Assembly: GCF_043290135.1 (NCBI RefSeq)
Contig: NW_027464602.1
Span: 1,550,001 to 1,614,000 of the forward strand
DNA length: 64,000 bases
DNA from: Rhipicephalus microplus
Lineage: Eukaryota; Arthropoda; Arachnida; Ixodida; Ixodidae
Direction of reading: 5' to 3'
Shown: in pieces, positions 40,362 through 51,800 of the stretch
Position numbering within the stretch: the first letter of the stretch is position 1
How the letters are laid out: every line of letters starts with the position of its first letter
Made by a program: the position numbers and the translations under genes
Notes under the pieces: model-generated
Told to the model about the DNA's origin: nothing
Seen by the model: the letters and a program-made list of their open reading frames with translations, nothing else
The model's database searches: none

Positions 40362-41608
40362 AGTCCTGCTCCACTTTCACCACCATCAGAACATATCTTC
40401 AAAGCTATTAGTGCAAAGAAAAAAGCAACACACCATTCCCGGGAGGGCTCGAACCTCCAACTTTTTGGTTAACAGCCGATCGCGCTAGCCAATGGCGCCA
40501 CGGGGACAGTCCTGCTCCACTCTCACCACCGTCAGAACATTTCTTCAGAGCTATGAGCCCAAAGAAAAAAAGCACCGCACCACCACCGGGTGGGCTCGAA
40601 CCTCCAACCATTCGTTTAACAGCCAATCGCGCTAGCCAATTGCGCCACGGAGACAGTCCTGCTCCACTCTCACCACCATCAGAACATATCTTCAAAGCTA
40701 TCAGCACAAAGAAAAAAAAGCGCCGCACCACCACCGGGTGGGCTCGAAACTCCAACCTTTCGGTTAACAGCCGATCGCGCTAGCCAATTGCGCCATGGAG
40801 ATAGTCCTGCTCCACTCTCACCACCATCAGAAGATATCTTCAAAGCGATTACCACAAAGAAAAAAGCAACACACCACTCCTGGGAGGGCTCGAACCTCCA
40901 ACCTTTTGGTTAACAGCCGATCGCGCAAGCCAATTGCGCCACGGAGACAGTCCTGCTCCACTCTCACCACCATCAGAACATAATTCAATGCTATTACCAC
41001 AAAGAAAAAAGCAACACACCACTCCTGGGAGGGCTCGACACTCCAACCTTTCGGTTAACAGCCGATCGCGCTAGCCCATTGCGCCACGGATATAGCCTTG
41101 CTCAACTCTCAACACCATCAGAACACATCTTCAAAGCTATTAGTGCAAAGAAAAAAAGCGCCGCACCACCACCGGGTGGGCTCGAACCTCCAACCTTTCG
41201 GTTAAAAGCCGATCGCGCTAGCCAATCGCGCCACGGAGACAGTCCTGCTCCACTTTCACCACCATCAGAACATATCTTCAAAGCTATTAGTGCAAAGAAA
41301 AAAGCAACACACCATTCCCGGGAGGGCTCGAACCTCCAACTTTTTGGTTAACAGCCGATCGCGCTAGCCAATGGCGCCACGGGGACAGTCCTGCTCCACT
41401 CTCACCACCATCAGAACATTTCTTCAGAGCTATGAGCCCAAAGAAAAAAAGCGCCGCACCACCACCGGGTGGGCTCGAACCTCCATCCTTTCGGTTAACA
41501 GCCGATCGCGCTAGCCAATTGCGCCACAGAGACAGTCGTGCTCCACTCTCACCACCGTCAGACCATTTCTTCAGAGCTATCGCCCCAAAGAAAGAAAAAG
41601 CGCCGCAC

Positions 41609-41682
41609 CGCCACCGGGAGGGCTCGAACCTCCAACCTTTCGGTTAACAGCCCATCGCGCTAGCCAATTGCGCCACGGAGAC
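41609..41682 (-). tRNA. tRNA-Asn(GUU)-like unit with a G:G in the anticodon stem
   Basis: Acceptor, D arm, T arm and B box match the best units (7646-7719). The anticodon stem strand is ATGGG opposite CCGAA, giving an extra G:G mismatch at 29:41 besides A:A at 27:43. The anticodon is GUU. The copy at 42931-43004 shares this change. Confidence 0.48.
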
Positions 41683-42930
41683 AGTCCTGCTCCACTCTCA
41701 CCACCGTCAGAAGATTTCTTGAGAGCTATCAGCCCAAAGAAAAAAAGCGCCGCACCACCACCGGGTGGGCTCGAACCTCCAACTTTTTGGTTAACAGCCG
41801 ATCGCGCTAGCCAATGGCGCCACGGGGACAGTCCTGCTCCACTCTCACCACCGTCAGAACATTTCTTCAGAGCTATGAGCCCAAAGAAAAAAAGCACCGC
41901 ACCACCCCCGGGTGGGCTCGAACCTCCAACCATTCGTTTAACAGCCAATCGCGCTAGCCAATTGCGCCACGGAGACAGTCCTGCTCCACTCTCACCACCA
42001 TCAGAACATATCTTCAAAGCTATCAGCACAAAGAAAAAAAAGCGCCGCACCACCACCGGGTGGGCTCGAAACTCCAACCTTTCGGTTAACAGCCGATCGC
42101 GCTAGCCAATTGCGCCATGGAGATAGTCCTGCTCCACTCTCACCACCATCAGAAGATATCTTCAAAGCGATTACCACAAAGAAAAAAGCAACACACCACT
42201 CCTGGGAGGGCTCGAACCTCCAACCTTTTGGTTAACAGCCGATCGCGCAAGCCAATTGCGCCACGGAGACAGTCCTGCTCCACTCTCACCACCATCAGAA
42301 CATAATTCAATGCTATTACCACAAAGAAAAAAGCAACACACCACTCCTGGGAGGGCTCGACACTCCAACCTTTCGGTTAACAGCCGATCGCGCTAGCCCA
42401 TTGCGCCACGGATATAGCCTTGCTCAACTCTCAACACCATCAGAACACATCTTCAAAGCTATTAGTGCAAAGAAAAAAAGCGCCGCACCACCACCGGGTG
42501 GGCTCGAACCTCCAACCTTTCGGTTAAAAGCCGATCGCGCTAGCCAATCGCGCCACGGAGACAGTCCTGCTCCACTTTCACCACCATCAGAACATATCTT
42601 CAAAGCTATTAGTGCAAAGAAAAAAGCAACACACCATTCCCGGGAGGGCTCGAACCTCCAACTTTTTGGTTAACAGCCGATCGCGCTAGCCAATGGCGCC
42701 ACGGGGACAGTCCTGCTCCACTCTCACCACCATCAGAACATTTCTTCAGAGCTATGAGCCCAAAGAAAAAAAGCGCCGCACCACCACCGGGTGGGCTCGA
42801 ACCTCCATCCTTTCGGTTAACAGCCGATCGCGCTAGCCAATTGCGCCACAGAGACAGTCGTGCTCCACTCTCACCACCGTCAGACCATTTCTTCAGAGCT
42901 ATCGCCCCAAAGAAAGAAAAAGCGCCGCAC

Positions 42931-43004
42931 CGCCACCGGGAGGGCTCGAACCTCCAACCTTTCGGTTAACAGCCCATCGCGCTAGCCAATATCGCCACGG
43001 AGAC
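42931..43004 (-). tRNA. tRNA-Asn(GUU)-like unit, second copy of the 41609 unit
   Basis: Offset 1,322 bp from the 41609-41682 unit. It has the same anticodon-stem change plus two changes in the D arm (GCGAT for GCGCA). B box and T stem are intact. Confidence 0.45.
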
Positions 43005-43030
43005 AGTCCTGCTCCACTCTCACCACCGTC

Positions 43031-46000
43031 AGAAGATTTCTTGAGAGCTATCAGCCCAAAGAAAAAAAGCGCCGCACCACCACCGGGTGGGCTCGAAACT
43101 CCAACCTTTCGGTTAACAGCCGACCGCGCTAGCTTATTGCGCCACGGAGACAGTCTTGCTCCCTTCTCACCACCATCAAAACATATCTTCAAAGCTATCA
43201 GCCCAAAGAAAAAAAAGCGCCGCACCACCACCGGGTGGGCTCGAACCTCCAACCTTTCGGTTAACAGCTGATCACGCAAGCCAATTGCGCCACGGAGACA
43301 GTCCTGCTCCACTCTCACCACTATCAGAACATATCTTCAAAGCTATCAGTGCAAAGAAAAAAAAGCGCCGCACCACCACCGGGTGGTGCTCGAACCTCCA
43401 ACCTTTCGGTTAACAGCCGATCGCGCAAGCCAATTGCGCCACGAAGACAGTCATGCTCCACTCTCACCACCATCAGAACATATCTTCAAAGCTATCAGTG
43501 CAAAGAAAAAAGCAACACACCACTCCCGGGAGGGTTCGAAACTCCAACCTTTCGGTTAACAGCCAATCGCGCTAGCCAATTGCGCCACGGAGACAGTGCT
43601 GCTCCACTCTCACCACTATCAGAACATATCTTCAAAGCTATCAGTGCAAAGAAAAAAAAGCGCCGCACCACCACCGGGTTGTGCTCGAACCTGCAACCTT
43701 TCGGTTAACAGCCGATCGCGATAGCCAATTGCGCCACGAAGACAGTCATGCTCCACTCTCACCACCATCAGAACATATCTTCAAAGCTATCAGTGCAAAG
43801 AAAAAAGCAACACACCACTCCCGGGAGGGTTCGAAACTCCAACCTTTCGGTTAACAGCCAATCGCGCTAGCCAATTGCGCCACGGAGACAGTCCTGCTCA
43901 ACTCTCACCACCATCAGAACATATCATCAAAGCTATCACCACAAAGAAAAAAAAGCGCCACACTACCATCGGGTGGGCTCGAAACTCCAACCTTTCGGTT
44001 AACAGCCTATCGCGCTAGCCAATTGCGCCATGGAGACAGTCGTGCTCCACTCTCACCACCATCAGAACATATCTTCAAAGCTATTACCACAAAGAAAAAA
44101 GCAACACACCACTCCTGGGAGGGCTCGAACCTCCAACCTTTCGGTTAACAGCCGATTGCGCAAGCCAATTGCGCCACGGAGACAGTCCTGCTCCACTCTC
44201 ACCACCATCAGAACATATCTTCAAAGCTATCAGTGCAAAGAAAAAAGCAACACACCACTCCCGGGAGGGCTCGAAACTCCAACCTTTCGGTTAACAGCCG
44301 ATCCCGCTAGCCCTTTCCGCCACGGGGACAGTCGTGCTCCACTCTCACCACCGTCAGACCATTTCTTCAGAGCTATCGCCCCAAAGAAAGAAAAAGCGCC
44401 GCACTACCACCGGGTGGGCTCGAACCTCCAACCTTTCGGTTAACAGCCGATCGCGCTAGCCAATTGCGCCACGGAGACAGTCCTGCTCCACTCTCAACAC
44501 CATCAGAACATATCTTCAAAGCTATCAGTGCAAAGAAAAAAGCAACACACCACTCCCGGGATGGCTCGAAACTCCAACCTTCCGGTTAACAGCCGATCGC
44601 GCTAACCCATTGCGCCACGGGGACAGTCTTGCTCCACTCTCACCACCATCAGAACATATCTTCAAAGCTATCAGCGCAAAGAAAAAAAAGCGCCGCACCA
44701 CCACCGGGTGGGCTCGTACCTCCAACCTTTCGGTTGACAACCGATCGCGCTAGCCAATTGCGCCAGGGAGACAGTCCTGCTCCACTCTCACCGCCATCAG
44801 AACATATCTTCAAAGCTATCAGCCCAAAGAAAAAAAAGCACCGCACCACCACCGGGTGGGCTCGAACCTCCAACCTTTCGTTTAACAGCCAATCGCGCTA
44901 GCCAATTACGCCAAGGAGACAGTCCTGCTCCACTCTCACCACCATCAGAACATATCTTCAAAGCTATCAGCACAAAGAAAAAAAAGCGCCGCACCACCAC
45001 AGGGTGGGCTCGAAACTCCAACCTTTTGGTTAACAGCAGATCCCGCAAGCCAATTGCGCCACGGAGACAGTCCTGCTCCACTCTCACCACCATCAGAACA
45101 TATCTTCAAAGCTATCAGCACAAAGAAAAAAAAGCGCCGCACCACCCCCGGGTGGGCTCGAAACTCCAACCTTTCGGTTAACAGCCGATCGCGCTAGCCA
45201 ATTGCGCCATGGAGACAGTCCTGCTCCACTCTCACCACCATCAGAACATAATTCAAAGCTATTACCACAAAGAAAAAAGCAACACACCACTCCTGGGAGG
45301 GCTCGTCACTCCAACCTTTCGGTTAACAGCCGATCGCGCTAGCCCATTGCGCCACGGAGATAGCCTTGCTCCACTCTCAACACCATCAGAACATATCTTC
45401 AAAGCTGTTAGCGAGAAGAAAAAAAGCACCGCACCACCACCGGGTGGGCTCGAACCTCCAACCTTTCGGTTAAAAGCCGATCGCGCTAGCCAATCGCGCC
45501 ACGGAGACAGTCCTGCTCCACTTTCACCACCATTAGGACATATCTTCAAAGCTATTAGTGCAAAGAAAAAAGCAACACACCATTCCCGGGAGGGCTCGAA
45601 ACTCCAACCCTTCGGTTTACAGCCGATCGCGCTAGCCCATTGCGCCACGAGGACAGTCTTGCTCCACTCTCACCACCATCAGAACATATCTTCAAAGCTA
45701 TCAGCACAAAGAAAAATCAAGCGCCGCACCATCACCGGGTGGGCTCGAACCTCCAACCTTTCGGTTAACAGCCGATCGCGCTAGCCAATTGCGCCAGGGA
45801 GACAGTCCTGCTCCACTCTCACCACCATCAGAACATATCTTCAAAGCTATCAGCCCAAAGAAAAAAAAGCACCGCACCACCACCGGGGGGGCTCGAACCT
45901 CCAACCTTTCGGTTAACAGACGATCGCGCTAGCCAATTGCGCCACGAAGACAGTCCTGCTGCACTCTCACCACCATCAGAACATATCTTCAAAGCTATTA

Positions 46001-46600
46001 CCGCAAAGAAAAAAGCAACACACCACTCCCGGGAGGGCTCGCAATTCCAACCTTTCGGTTAACAGCCGATCGCGCTAGCCCATTGCGCCACGGAGACAGT
46101 CTTGCTCCACTCTCACCACCATCGGAACACATCTTCAAACAATCAACGCAGAGAAAAAAAACGCCGCACCACCACCGGGTGGGCTCGAAACTCCAACATT
46201 TCGGTTGACAGCCGATCGTGCTTGCCCATTGCGCCACGGGGACAGTCTTGCTACACTCTCACCACCATCAGAACATATCTTCAAAGCTATCAGCGCAAAG
46301 AAATAAAAGCGCCGCACCACCACCGGGTGGGCTCGAACCTCCATTCTTTCGGTTAACAGCCGATCGCGCAAGCCAATTGCGCCACGGAGACAGTCCTGCT
46401 CCACACTCACCACCATCAGAATATATCTTCAAAGCTATCAGCGCAAAGAAAAAAGGAACACACCACTCCCGGGAGGGCTCGAAACTCCAATCTTTCGGTT
46501 AACAGCCGATCGCGCTAGCCAATTGCGCCACGGAGACAGTCCTGCTCTACTCTCACCACCATCAGAACATATCTTCAAAGCTATCAGCCCAAAGAAAAAA
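43031..46600. repeat. Mosaic section of the array built from segments found elsewhere in the window
   Basis: 43156-44900 follows the monomer order of 3018-4467 and 17137-18294. 45200-45900 resembles the region near 18450-18800. 45998-46400 matches 19970-20370 and 21442-21840, including the GUC-anticodon, short-spacer monomer. Adjacent segments thus have their closest relatives 25-40 kb apart in the same array. No gene is visible. Confidence 0.7.
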
Positions 46601-47351
46601 AAGCGCCGCACCACCACCGGGTGGGCTCGAGCCTCCAAATTTTCTGTTAACAGCCGATCACGCTAGCCAATTGCGTCACGGAGACAGTCCTGCTCTACTC
46701 TCACCACCATCAGAACATATCTTCAAAGCTATCAGCCCCCAGAAAAAAAGCGCCGCACCACCACCGGGTGGGCTCGAACCTCTAACTTTTCGGTTAACAG
46801 CCGATCGCGCTAGCCAATTGCGCCACAGACACAGTCGTGCTCCTCTCTCAACCACCGTCAGACCATTTCTTCAGAGCTATCACCCCAAAGAAAAAAAAGC
46901 GCCGCACCACCCCCGAGTGGGCACGAACCTCCAACCTTTCGGTTAACAGCCGATCACGCAAGCCAATTGCGCCACGGAGACAGTCCTGCTCCACTCTCAC
47001 CACTATCAGAACATATCTTCAAAGCTATCAGTGCAAAGAAAAAAAAAGTGCCGCACCACCACCGGGTGGTGCTCGAACCTCCAACCTTTCGGTTAACAGC
47101 CGTCCGCGCAAGCCAATTGCGCCACGAAGACAGTCCTGCTCCACTCTCACCACAATCAGAACATATCTTCAAAGCTATCAGTGCAAAGAAAAAAGCAACA
47201 CACCACTCCCGGGAGGGTTCGAAACTCCAACCTTTCGGTTAACAGCCAATCGCGCTAGCCAATTGCGCCACGGAGACAGTCCTGCTCCACTCTCACCACC
47301 ATCAGAACATATCATCAAAGCTATCACCACAAAGAAAAAAAAGCGCCGCAC

Positions 47352-47425
47352 CACCATCGGGTGGGCTCGAAACTCCAACCTTTCGGTTAACAGCCGATCG
47401 CGCTAGCCAATTGCGCCATGAAGAC
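47352..47425 (-). tRNA. tRNA-Asn(GUU)-like unit whose 5' flank received the retrotransposon
   Basis: The anticodon is GUU. The B box is the mutated GTTTCGAGCCC and the 5' acceptor strand is GTCTTCA. The retrotransposon's left end is 36 bp upstream of this unit's mature 5' end, in the spacer. The uninterrupted paralogue is at 55390-55463. Confidence 0.42.
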
Positions 47426-47456
47426 AGTCGTGCTCCACTCTCACAACCATCAGAAC

Positions 47457-47460
47457 ATAT
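47457..47460. repeat. Target-site duplication, left copy (ATAT)
   Basis: ATAT directly precedes the 5' LTR. The same four bases follow the 3' LTR, and only one ATAT is present at the empty paralogous site 55495-55498. Ty3/gypsy integrases usually make 4-6-bp duplications. Confidence 0.9.
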
Positions 47461-47605
47461 TGTTGCGGGTTCGCGGCTATGCAGCTATGCGGGCGGTGCG
47501 AAGAAGAAGACGACGACGTTTTTGGGCTGTTCGAAATACACAACGGCTGCCATCTTGACTGCTGGAGTACTTTTCTACTCTAAAGTAGTAAATACATTCG
47601 CAACA
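47461..47605 (+). repeat. 5' LTR, 145 bp
   Basis: Starts TGTTGCGGG and ends TTCGCAACA, with 7-bp perfect terminal inverted repeats TGTTGCG/CGCAACA. It is identical in length and sequence to the 3' LTR. At 145 bp it is short for this family. I see no clear TATA box or AATAAA signal, so promoter and polyadenylation elements are unassigned. Confidence 0.95.
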
Positions 47606-47608
47606 TTT

Positions 47609-47624
47609 TGGTGGAGGTGCTGGG
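47609..47624 (+). promoter_or_regulatory. Candidate primer binding site
   Basis: TGGTGGAGGTGCTGGG begins 3 bp after the 5' LTR. Primer sites of LTR elements start with TGG, complementary to the CCA end of a host tRNA. It implies a tRNA whose acceptor 3' strand is CACCTCC. I could not name that tRNA. It does not fit the Asn-type ends of the surrounding array. Confidence 0.5.
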
Positions 47625-47674
47625 TACGACGCAAGACGGAACTTCGAAGCGGACGTGTTCTCGACTGCCCGACC

Positions 47675-48856
47675 ATGGCAACAGAAACCAATTCTGCCGC
47701 TCCTGTTTCAGCCGCGACTCCGGCGCAGCCTGTACAGCCGGTCGTATTGACGCAACCGCGCGACCCTGGCAACTTCTGCGGCACCGACCATGTTGACGTT
47801 GACGACTGGATTCCGAAGTTCGAGCGGTTTGCAGCAGTGTACCGGTGGGACCCTACGATGATGCTCGCCAACGTTGGCTTCTATCTCTGCGGAACAGCTG
47901 GCGCGTGGTTCGAGGCTCATGAAGCGGACATAACCAGCTGGGATACTTGCAAACAGAAGCTTCGTGACCTGTTTGGTAAGGCCGTCGGACGCCAGCGGGC
48001 CGCTTCTAAAGAACTCTCTGGTCGGGCACAAACTACGACCGAATCATATGTCACCTACATCCTTGACGTTCTCGCCCTTTGCCATCGTGCCGACCCCAAC
48101 ATGTCCGAGGAAGACAAAGTAAGCCATTTACTTAAAGGCATTGCAGATGATGCTTTTAACATACTGGTTTCCAAAGACTGTTCCACCATTGATGACATCA
48201 TCAAAGAGTGCCGCCGATTCGAAGAGCTGAAGAGTCGCCGGGTCGCCAAGAATTTCTTGCGACTTCCGAACACGGCCGCTACGTCATCTTGCGAGGACCT
48301 TCAGCCGCCATGCAGTCAACCACATAACAACGAAAGTGTGGTTCGCATCGTTCGTAGAGAAATCGAGGCCGCGTCTCCGTCTTTTCTGACCCGCCCATCT
48401 GATGATCGACCAACGATCTCGTTGATCCAACAGGTCGTGAGAGAGGAGCTGGCAAACGTTGGGCTGCAGCCTGTGTGTTCGTTGACGGAACCTCGGGTCA
48501 GTACCATAGCGCCTTCTCCTGCACCAGAAAGATTCCGCCGCTATCGTGATCCTGCTCAGTGGAGGACACAGGACGACAAGCCTATATGTTTTCATTGTCA
48601 TGGTGTAGGACACATCTCCCGCTACTGTCGTTTCCGCACGTATCCACCTCGGTCGTTTCCTGGCTATCGACGTGACGACAACCACCGGCCCCTGCAGTAC
48701 AGCGCTCGTGACGATGGACCGTACAATGGCACTCCTGCGACACCAGTCCGCCGGTCCAGCCGTTCGCCGTCCCCGCATGACCGTCGCTCCAGGTCACCTC
48801 AGCACCGCCGCTATTCGTCGCCCCACCCTAGTGGACGCCCTTCTTCGGAAAACTGA
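47675..48856 (+). CDS. gag: Gag polyprotein, 393 aa
   Basis: Structural protein of the element, expected to form the virus-like particle in the cytoplasm and bind its RNA. I start it at the ATG at 47675 (MATETNSAAP), the first ATG in this frame after the 5' LTR and leader. The frame is also open upstream, but that part reads through LTR and satellite. Residues about 25-110 and 120-200 look like the retrotransposon capsid domain (hydrophobic, with a conserved W-F/L pattern). A CCHC zinc knuckle, CFHCHGVGHISRYC, is at residues 305-318. The C-terminus is rich in Arg-Ser-Pro and likely basic RNA-binding. The TGA stop at 48854 overlaps the pol frame by 25 bp. No internal stop or shift is visible. 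Confidence 0.9.
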   Translation: MATETNSAAPVSAATPAQPVQPVVLTQPRDPGNFCGTDHVDVDDWIPKFERFAAVYRWDPTMMLANVGFYLCGTAGAWFEAHEADITSWDTCKQKLRDLFGKAVGRQRAASKELSGRAQTTTESYVTYILDVLALCHRADPNMSEEDKVSHLLKGIADDAFNILVSKDCSTIDDIIKECRRFEELKSRRVAKNFLRLPNTAATSSCEDLQPPCSQPHNNESVVRIVRREIEAASPSFLTRPSDDRPTISLIQQVVREELANVGLQPVCSLTEPRVSTIAPSPAPERFRRYRDPAQWRTQDDKPICFHCHGVGHISRYCRFRTYPPRSFPGYRRDDNHRPLQYSARDDGPYNGTPATPVRRSSRSPSPHDRRSRSPQHRRYSSPHPSGRPSSEN

Positions 48857-51800
48857 GCAATGCAGCTCCCGGAGGTGACGCTGCATTGGACTCCCGACCT
48901 GAAAACCCTCTGCTGACCTTGACTACGGACAAGAACCTGCTTGATGTAGAAGTGGATGGCCTTCCTGTTACTGCCCTTATTGACACCGGCGCACATATTT
49001 CAATTCTGAGCTCTGACCTCCGTGCACGATTAAACAAGGTCCTTACGCCGCCAGAGTCCCTATTTGTACGTGTCGCTAGTGGAGCGACCCCGGCTGTGCT
49101 CGGAATGTGCACCGCGCGTGTGAGATTCGCCGACCGCCAGACGTCCGTTCTATTCCATGTTCTCGCTCACTGTCCACATGACGTCATCCTTGGACTCGAT
49201 TTTTTGTCCGACCACTCCGCTGTAATTGACTGCTCAGCCGGCGTCGTGCAACTTGACTTGCCTGCGGCCACCGAAGAGTCGAAGATGGTACAGAACAAGC
49301 TTTCGTGCGCTGAGTTTGTTCGCCTCCCACCCCAAGCCCTAACTTGTGTCACAGTTGAACCATATCCCAGTGTTCCGGATGGGGATTACGTGGTCTTTCC
49401 CTCTCCCGGTGTTTTATTGGCCCGCAACGTTTCCTCCCCGTACACCATATTAACTGTCACAGCGAACAAGACGTGCCTTCCTCTTCTGAACTTCGGACTC
49501 AGCCCTCAAATCCTACCACAAGGCATTGTTCTCGCCACTCTTTCACCGTCACACGAGTGCCAGATCTCATCAGTGTCACGTGAACTGGCCACAGTCGCCT
49601 CGCCGAACCCGCATAGCACCGACGCAGCCAAATCTACACGGCTCAACAATGTAACTAAGATGATTGCCTCAGACCTCTTGCCGTCTCAGGTCAAAGACCT
49701 CACTGATCTTCTCACGAGCTATTCGGACATATTTGACTTTGACGGTAGGCCCATAAGTCAAACATCGCAAGTCAAACATCGCATTAATACCGGTGATGCA
49801 GCTCCAATTCACAGGCGTCCCTATCGAGTGTCACCATCAGAACGCCAAGTTATCCAACAGGAGGTGAATAAGATGCTCACAAAAGGCATCATAGAGCCCT
49901 CATCGAGTCCGTGGGCGTCCCCTGTAGTCTTAGTTAAAAAGAAGGACAATACCTGGCGTTTCTGCGTGGACTATCGGCATTTAAACAAGGTCACCAAAAG
50001 GGATGTCTACCCGCTTCCTCGTATTGATGATGCCCTGGACTGCCTTCATGGCGCAACCTATTTTTCTTCGATAGACTTACGCTCCGGTTACTGGCAGATC
50101 GCCGTGGACGACCTCGACCGGGAGAAGACCGCCTTTGTAACGCCTGACGGTCTCTACCAATTCAAGGTAATGCCGTTTGGCTTGTGCAATGCGCCGGCAA
50201 CGTTCGAGCGGATGATGGACACGCTTTTGCGCAGCTTTAAATGGTCTATCTGCCTGTGTTATCTGGACGACGTGATTGTGTTTGCCCCAACCTTTAAGTC
50301 TCACCTCGAGCGCCTTTCCTCAATTCTTTCAGTATTTCGAGAGGCTGGGCTCCAACTTAATTCCTCGAAATGCCATTTTGGGCATCGCCAAGTTACTATT
50401 CTAGGGCATCTCGTTGACTCCTCCGGCATCCGCCCCGATCCCGACAAAGTCCGAGCTGTCCTGGATTTTCCTGTACCGACTTGTGTCAAGGACGTTCGAA
50501 GTTTTGTGGGCCTATGCTCATATTTCCGACGATTTGTCAGAAACTTCGCAGAGGTCGCACGCCCCCTCACTGATCTTTTGAAGAAAGATGTACCATTTGA
50601 GTGGGGTCCTGATCAAGGCACGGCCTTTTCCCAGCTCATAACACTTCTGACCACGCCACCGATTCTCGCCCACTTCGACCCGTCTGCTCCAACCGAGGTC
50701 CGCACTGATGCTAGTGGCTACGGTATTGGCGCGGTTTTAGCCCAGCGTCAATCCGGTCACGATCGAGTTCTTGCGTATGCCAGCCGGCTCCTTTCTCCTG
50801 CCGAACGCAATTACTCTATTACGGAACGCGAGTGCCTGGCGCTTGTATGGGCAGTTGGTAAATTCCGCCCCTATTTATATGGCCGGCCTTTCACAGTTAC
50901 CACTGACCATCACGCTCTATGCTGGCTTTCAGCCCTCAAAGATCCAACGGGGCGCCTTGCTCGTTGGGCTCTGCGCCTCCAGGAATTCACATACACAGTG
51001 GTTTACAAGTCTGGCCGTTTACACCAAGACGCCGACTGCCTCTCTCGGTACCCCGTTGACGCTCCAGATCTAGTAACCGACGACGCGTCCATCTGTATTT
51101 CCTCGCTCTCTGCTTTCGGCAACATAGGATGTGAGCAACGGCGTGACGCGTCCCTACGCGAGCTAATCGACCGCCTGAACACAGGCTGTACAGACAATTC
51201 GCTTCGCATGTTCGTTGTCATAGACGGCATTTTATACCGCCGCAACATGCACCATGTGGGAAACGAACTACTACTCGTAATACCCACTCATTTGCACTCG
51301 ACCGTACTTCAGCAACTACATGATGTACCAACGGCTGGCCACCTTGGTGTTGCCAGAACGTACGACCGTGTCCGCCGACGCTTTTTCTGGCCCGGCCTCT
51401 ACCGTTCTGTACAACGTTATGTTAGGTCTTGTGAGTCGTGCCAACGCCGCAAAAGACCAGCGGTACACCCCGCCGGGCTCCTTCAACCGATCGACGTACC
51501 TGCCGAGCCTTTCTATCGTGTCGGCCTCGACCTGCTGGGCCCTTTCCCTCTTTCTACCGACGGTAACAGGTGGGTCGCCGTCGCCATAGATTACTCGACC
51601 CGTTTCGCAATTACGAGACCTCTTCCAAGCAGCTGCGCTACAGATGTCGCCGACTTTTTGATTCAAGACGTCATCTTACATCATGGTGCTCCTCGTCAAC
51701 TGGTCACCGATCGCGGTCGCTACTTTTTATCTAAGGTAATTGACGATCTACTTCGTTCTTGTGCAACCAAGCACAAGCTTACGACGGCCTACCATCCTCA

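Larger units (their letters stand above)
40795..43030. repeat. Higher-order repeat, 1,322 bp (9 monomers)
   Basis: Sequence from 40795 recurs from 42117 at an offset of 1,322 bp. Markers are the monomer with the shortened spacer (ATAATTCAATGC, near 40980 and 42302) and the UUU-anticodon monomer. Part of it, about 39970-40500, is a further earlier copy 879 bp (6 monomers) before 40849. The second full copy ends near 43030, where sequence resembling 3.0-4.5 kb begins. Confidence 0.82.
1..47460 (-). repeat. Tandem array of ~147-bp tRNA-Asn-derived monomers (left part)
   Basis: About 320 head-to-tail monomers by length. Spacing measured between successive anticodon motifs is 146-148 bp. Each monomer has a 74-bp tRNA-like half, transcribed leftward if at all, and a spacer of about 73 bp. 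Two 3'-end subtypes are mixed. Type I ends ...CCACCCGGTGGTG then GTGCGGCGC and T5-T9. Type II ends ...CCTCCCGGGAGTG then GTGTGTTGC and T6. The spacer is as conserved as the tRNA half, which points to homogenisation of whole monomers rather than selection on a tRNA product. There is no poly(A) tail and no target duplication around units, so this is a satellite and not a string of SINE insertions. All units examined share one orientation. No protein gene is visible in this stretch. Confidence 0.95.

Noticed and set aside
1..47460. CRISPR array
   Set aside because: Repeats are contiguous 147-bp monomers with no unique spacers of constant size, and the sequence is eukaryotic tRNA-derived.
1..47460. 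Dispersed tRNA-derived SINEs
   Set aside because: There are no poly(A) or simple-repeat tails and no target duplications between units. The units are tandem with a fixed period and conserved spacer.
47609..47624. Priming of the retrotransposon by the array's own tRNA-Asn
   Set aside because: The candidate primer site does not complement the 3' end of the Asn-like units (ending in CGGTGGTG or CGGGAGTG).
47411..47674. In-frame upstream extension of gag into the LTR and satellite
   Set aside because: This part reads through host satellite and the 5' LTR, which are not part of the gag coding region. The frame is open there by chance. ATG 47675 lies after the leader and gives a normal Gag N-terminus.
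48284..48778. Minus-strand open frames inside gag and pol (also 50301-50570, 51316-51666, 51922-52191)
   Set aside because: They lie antisense to clear gag-pol coding sequence, have no recognisable domains, and are best explained as shadows of it.
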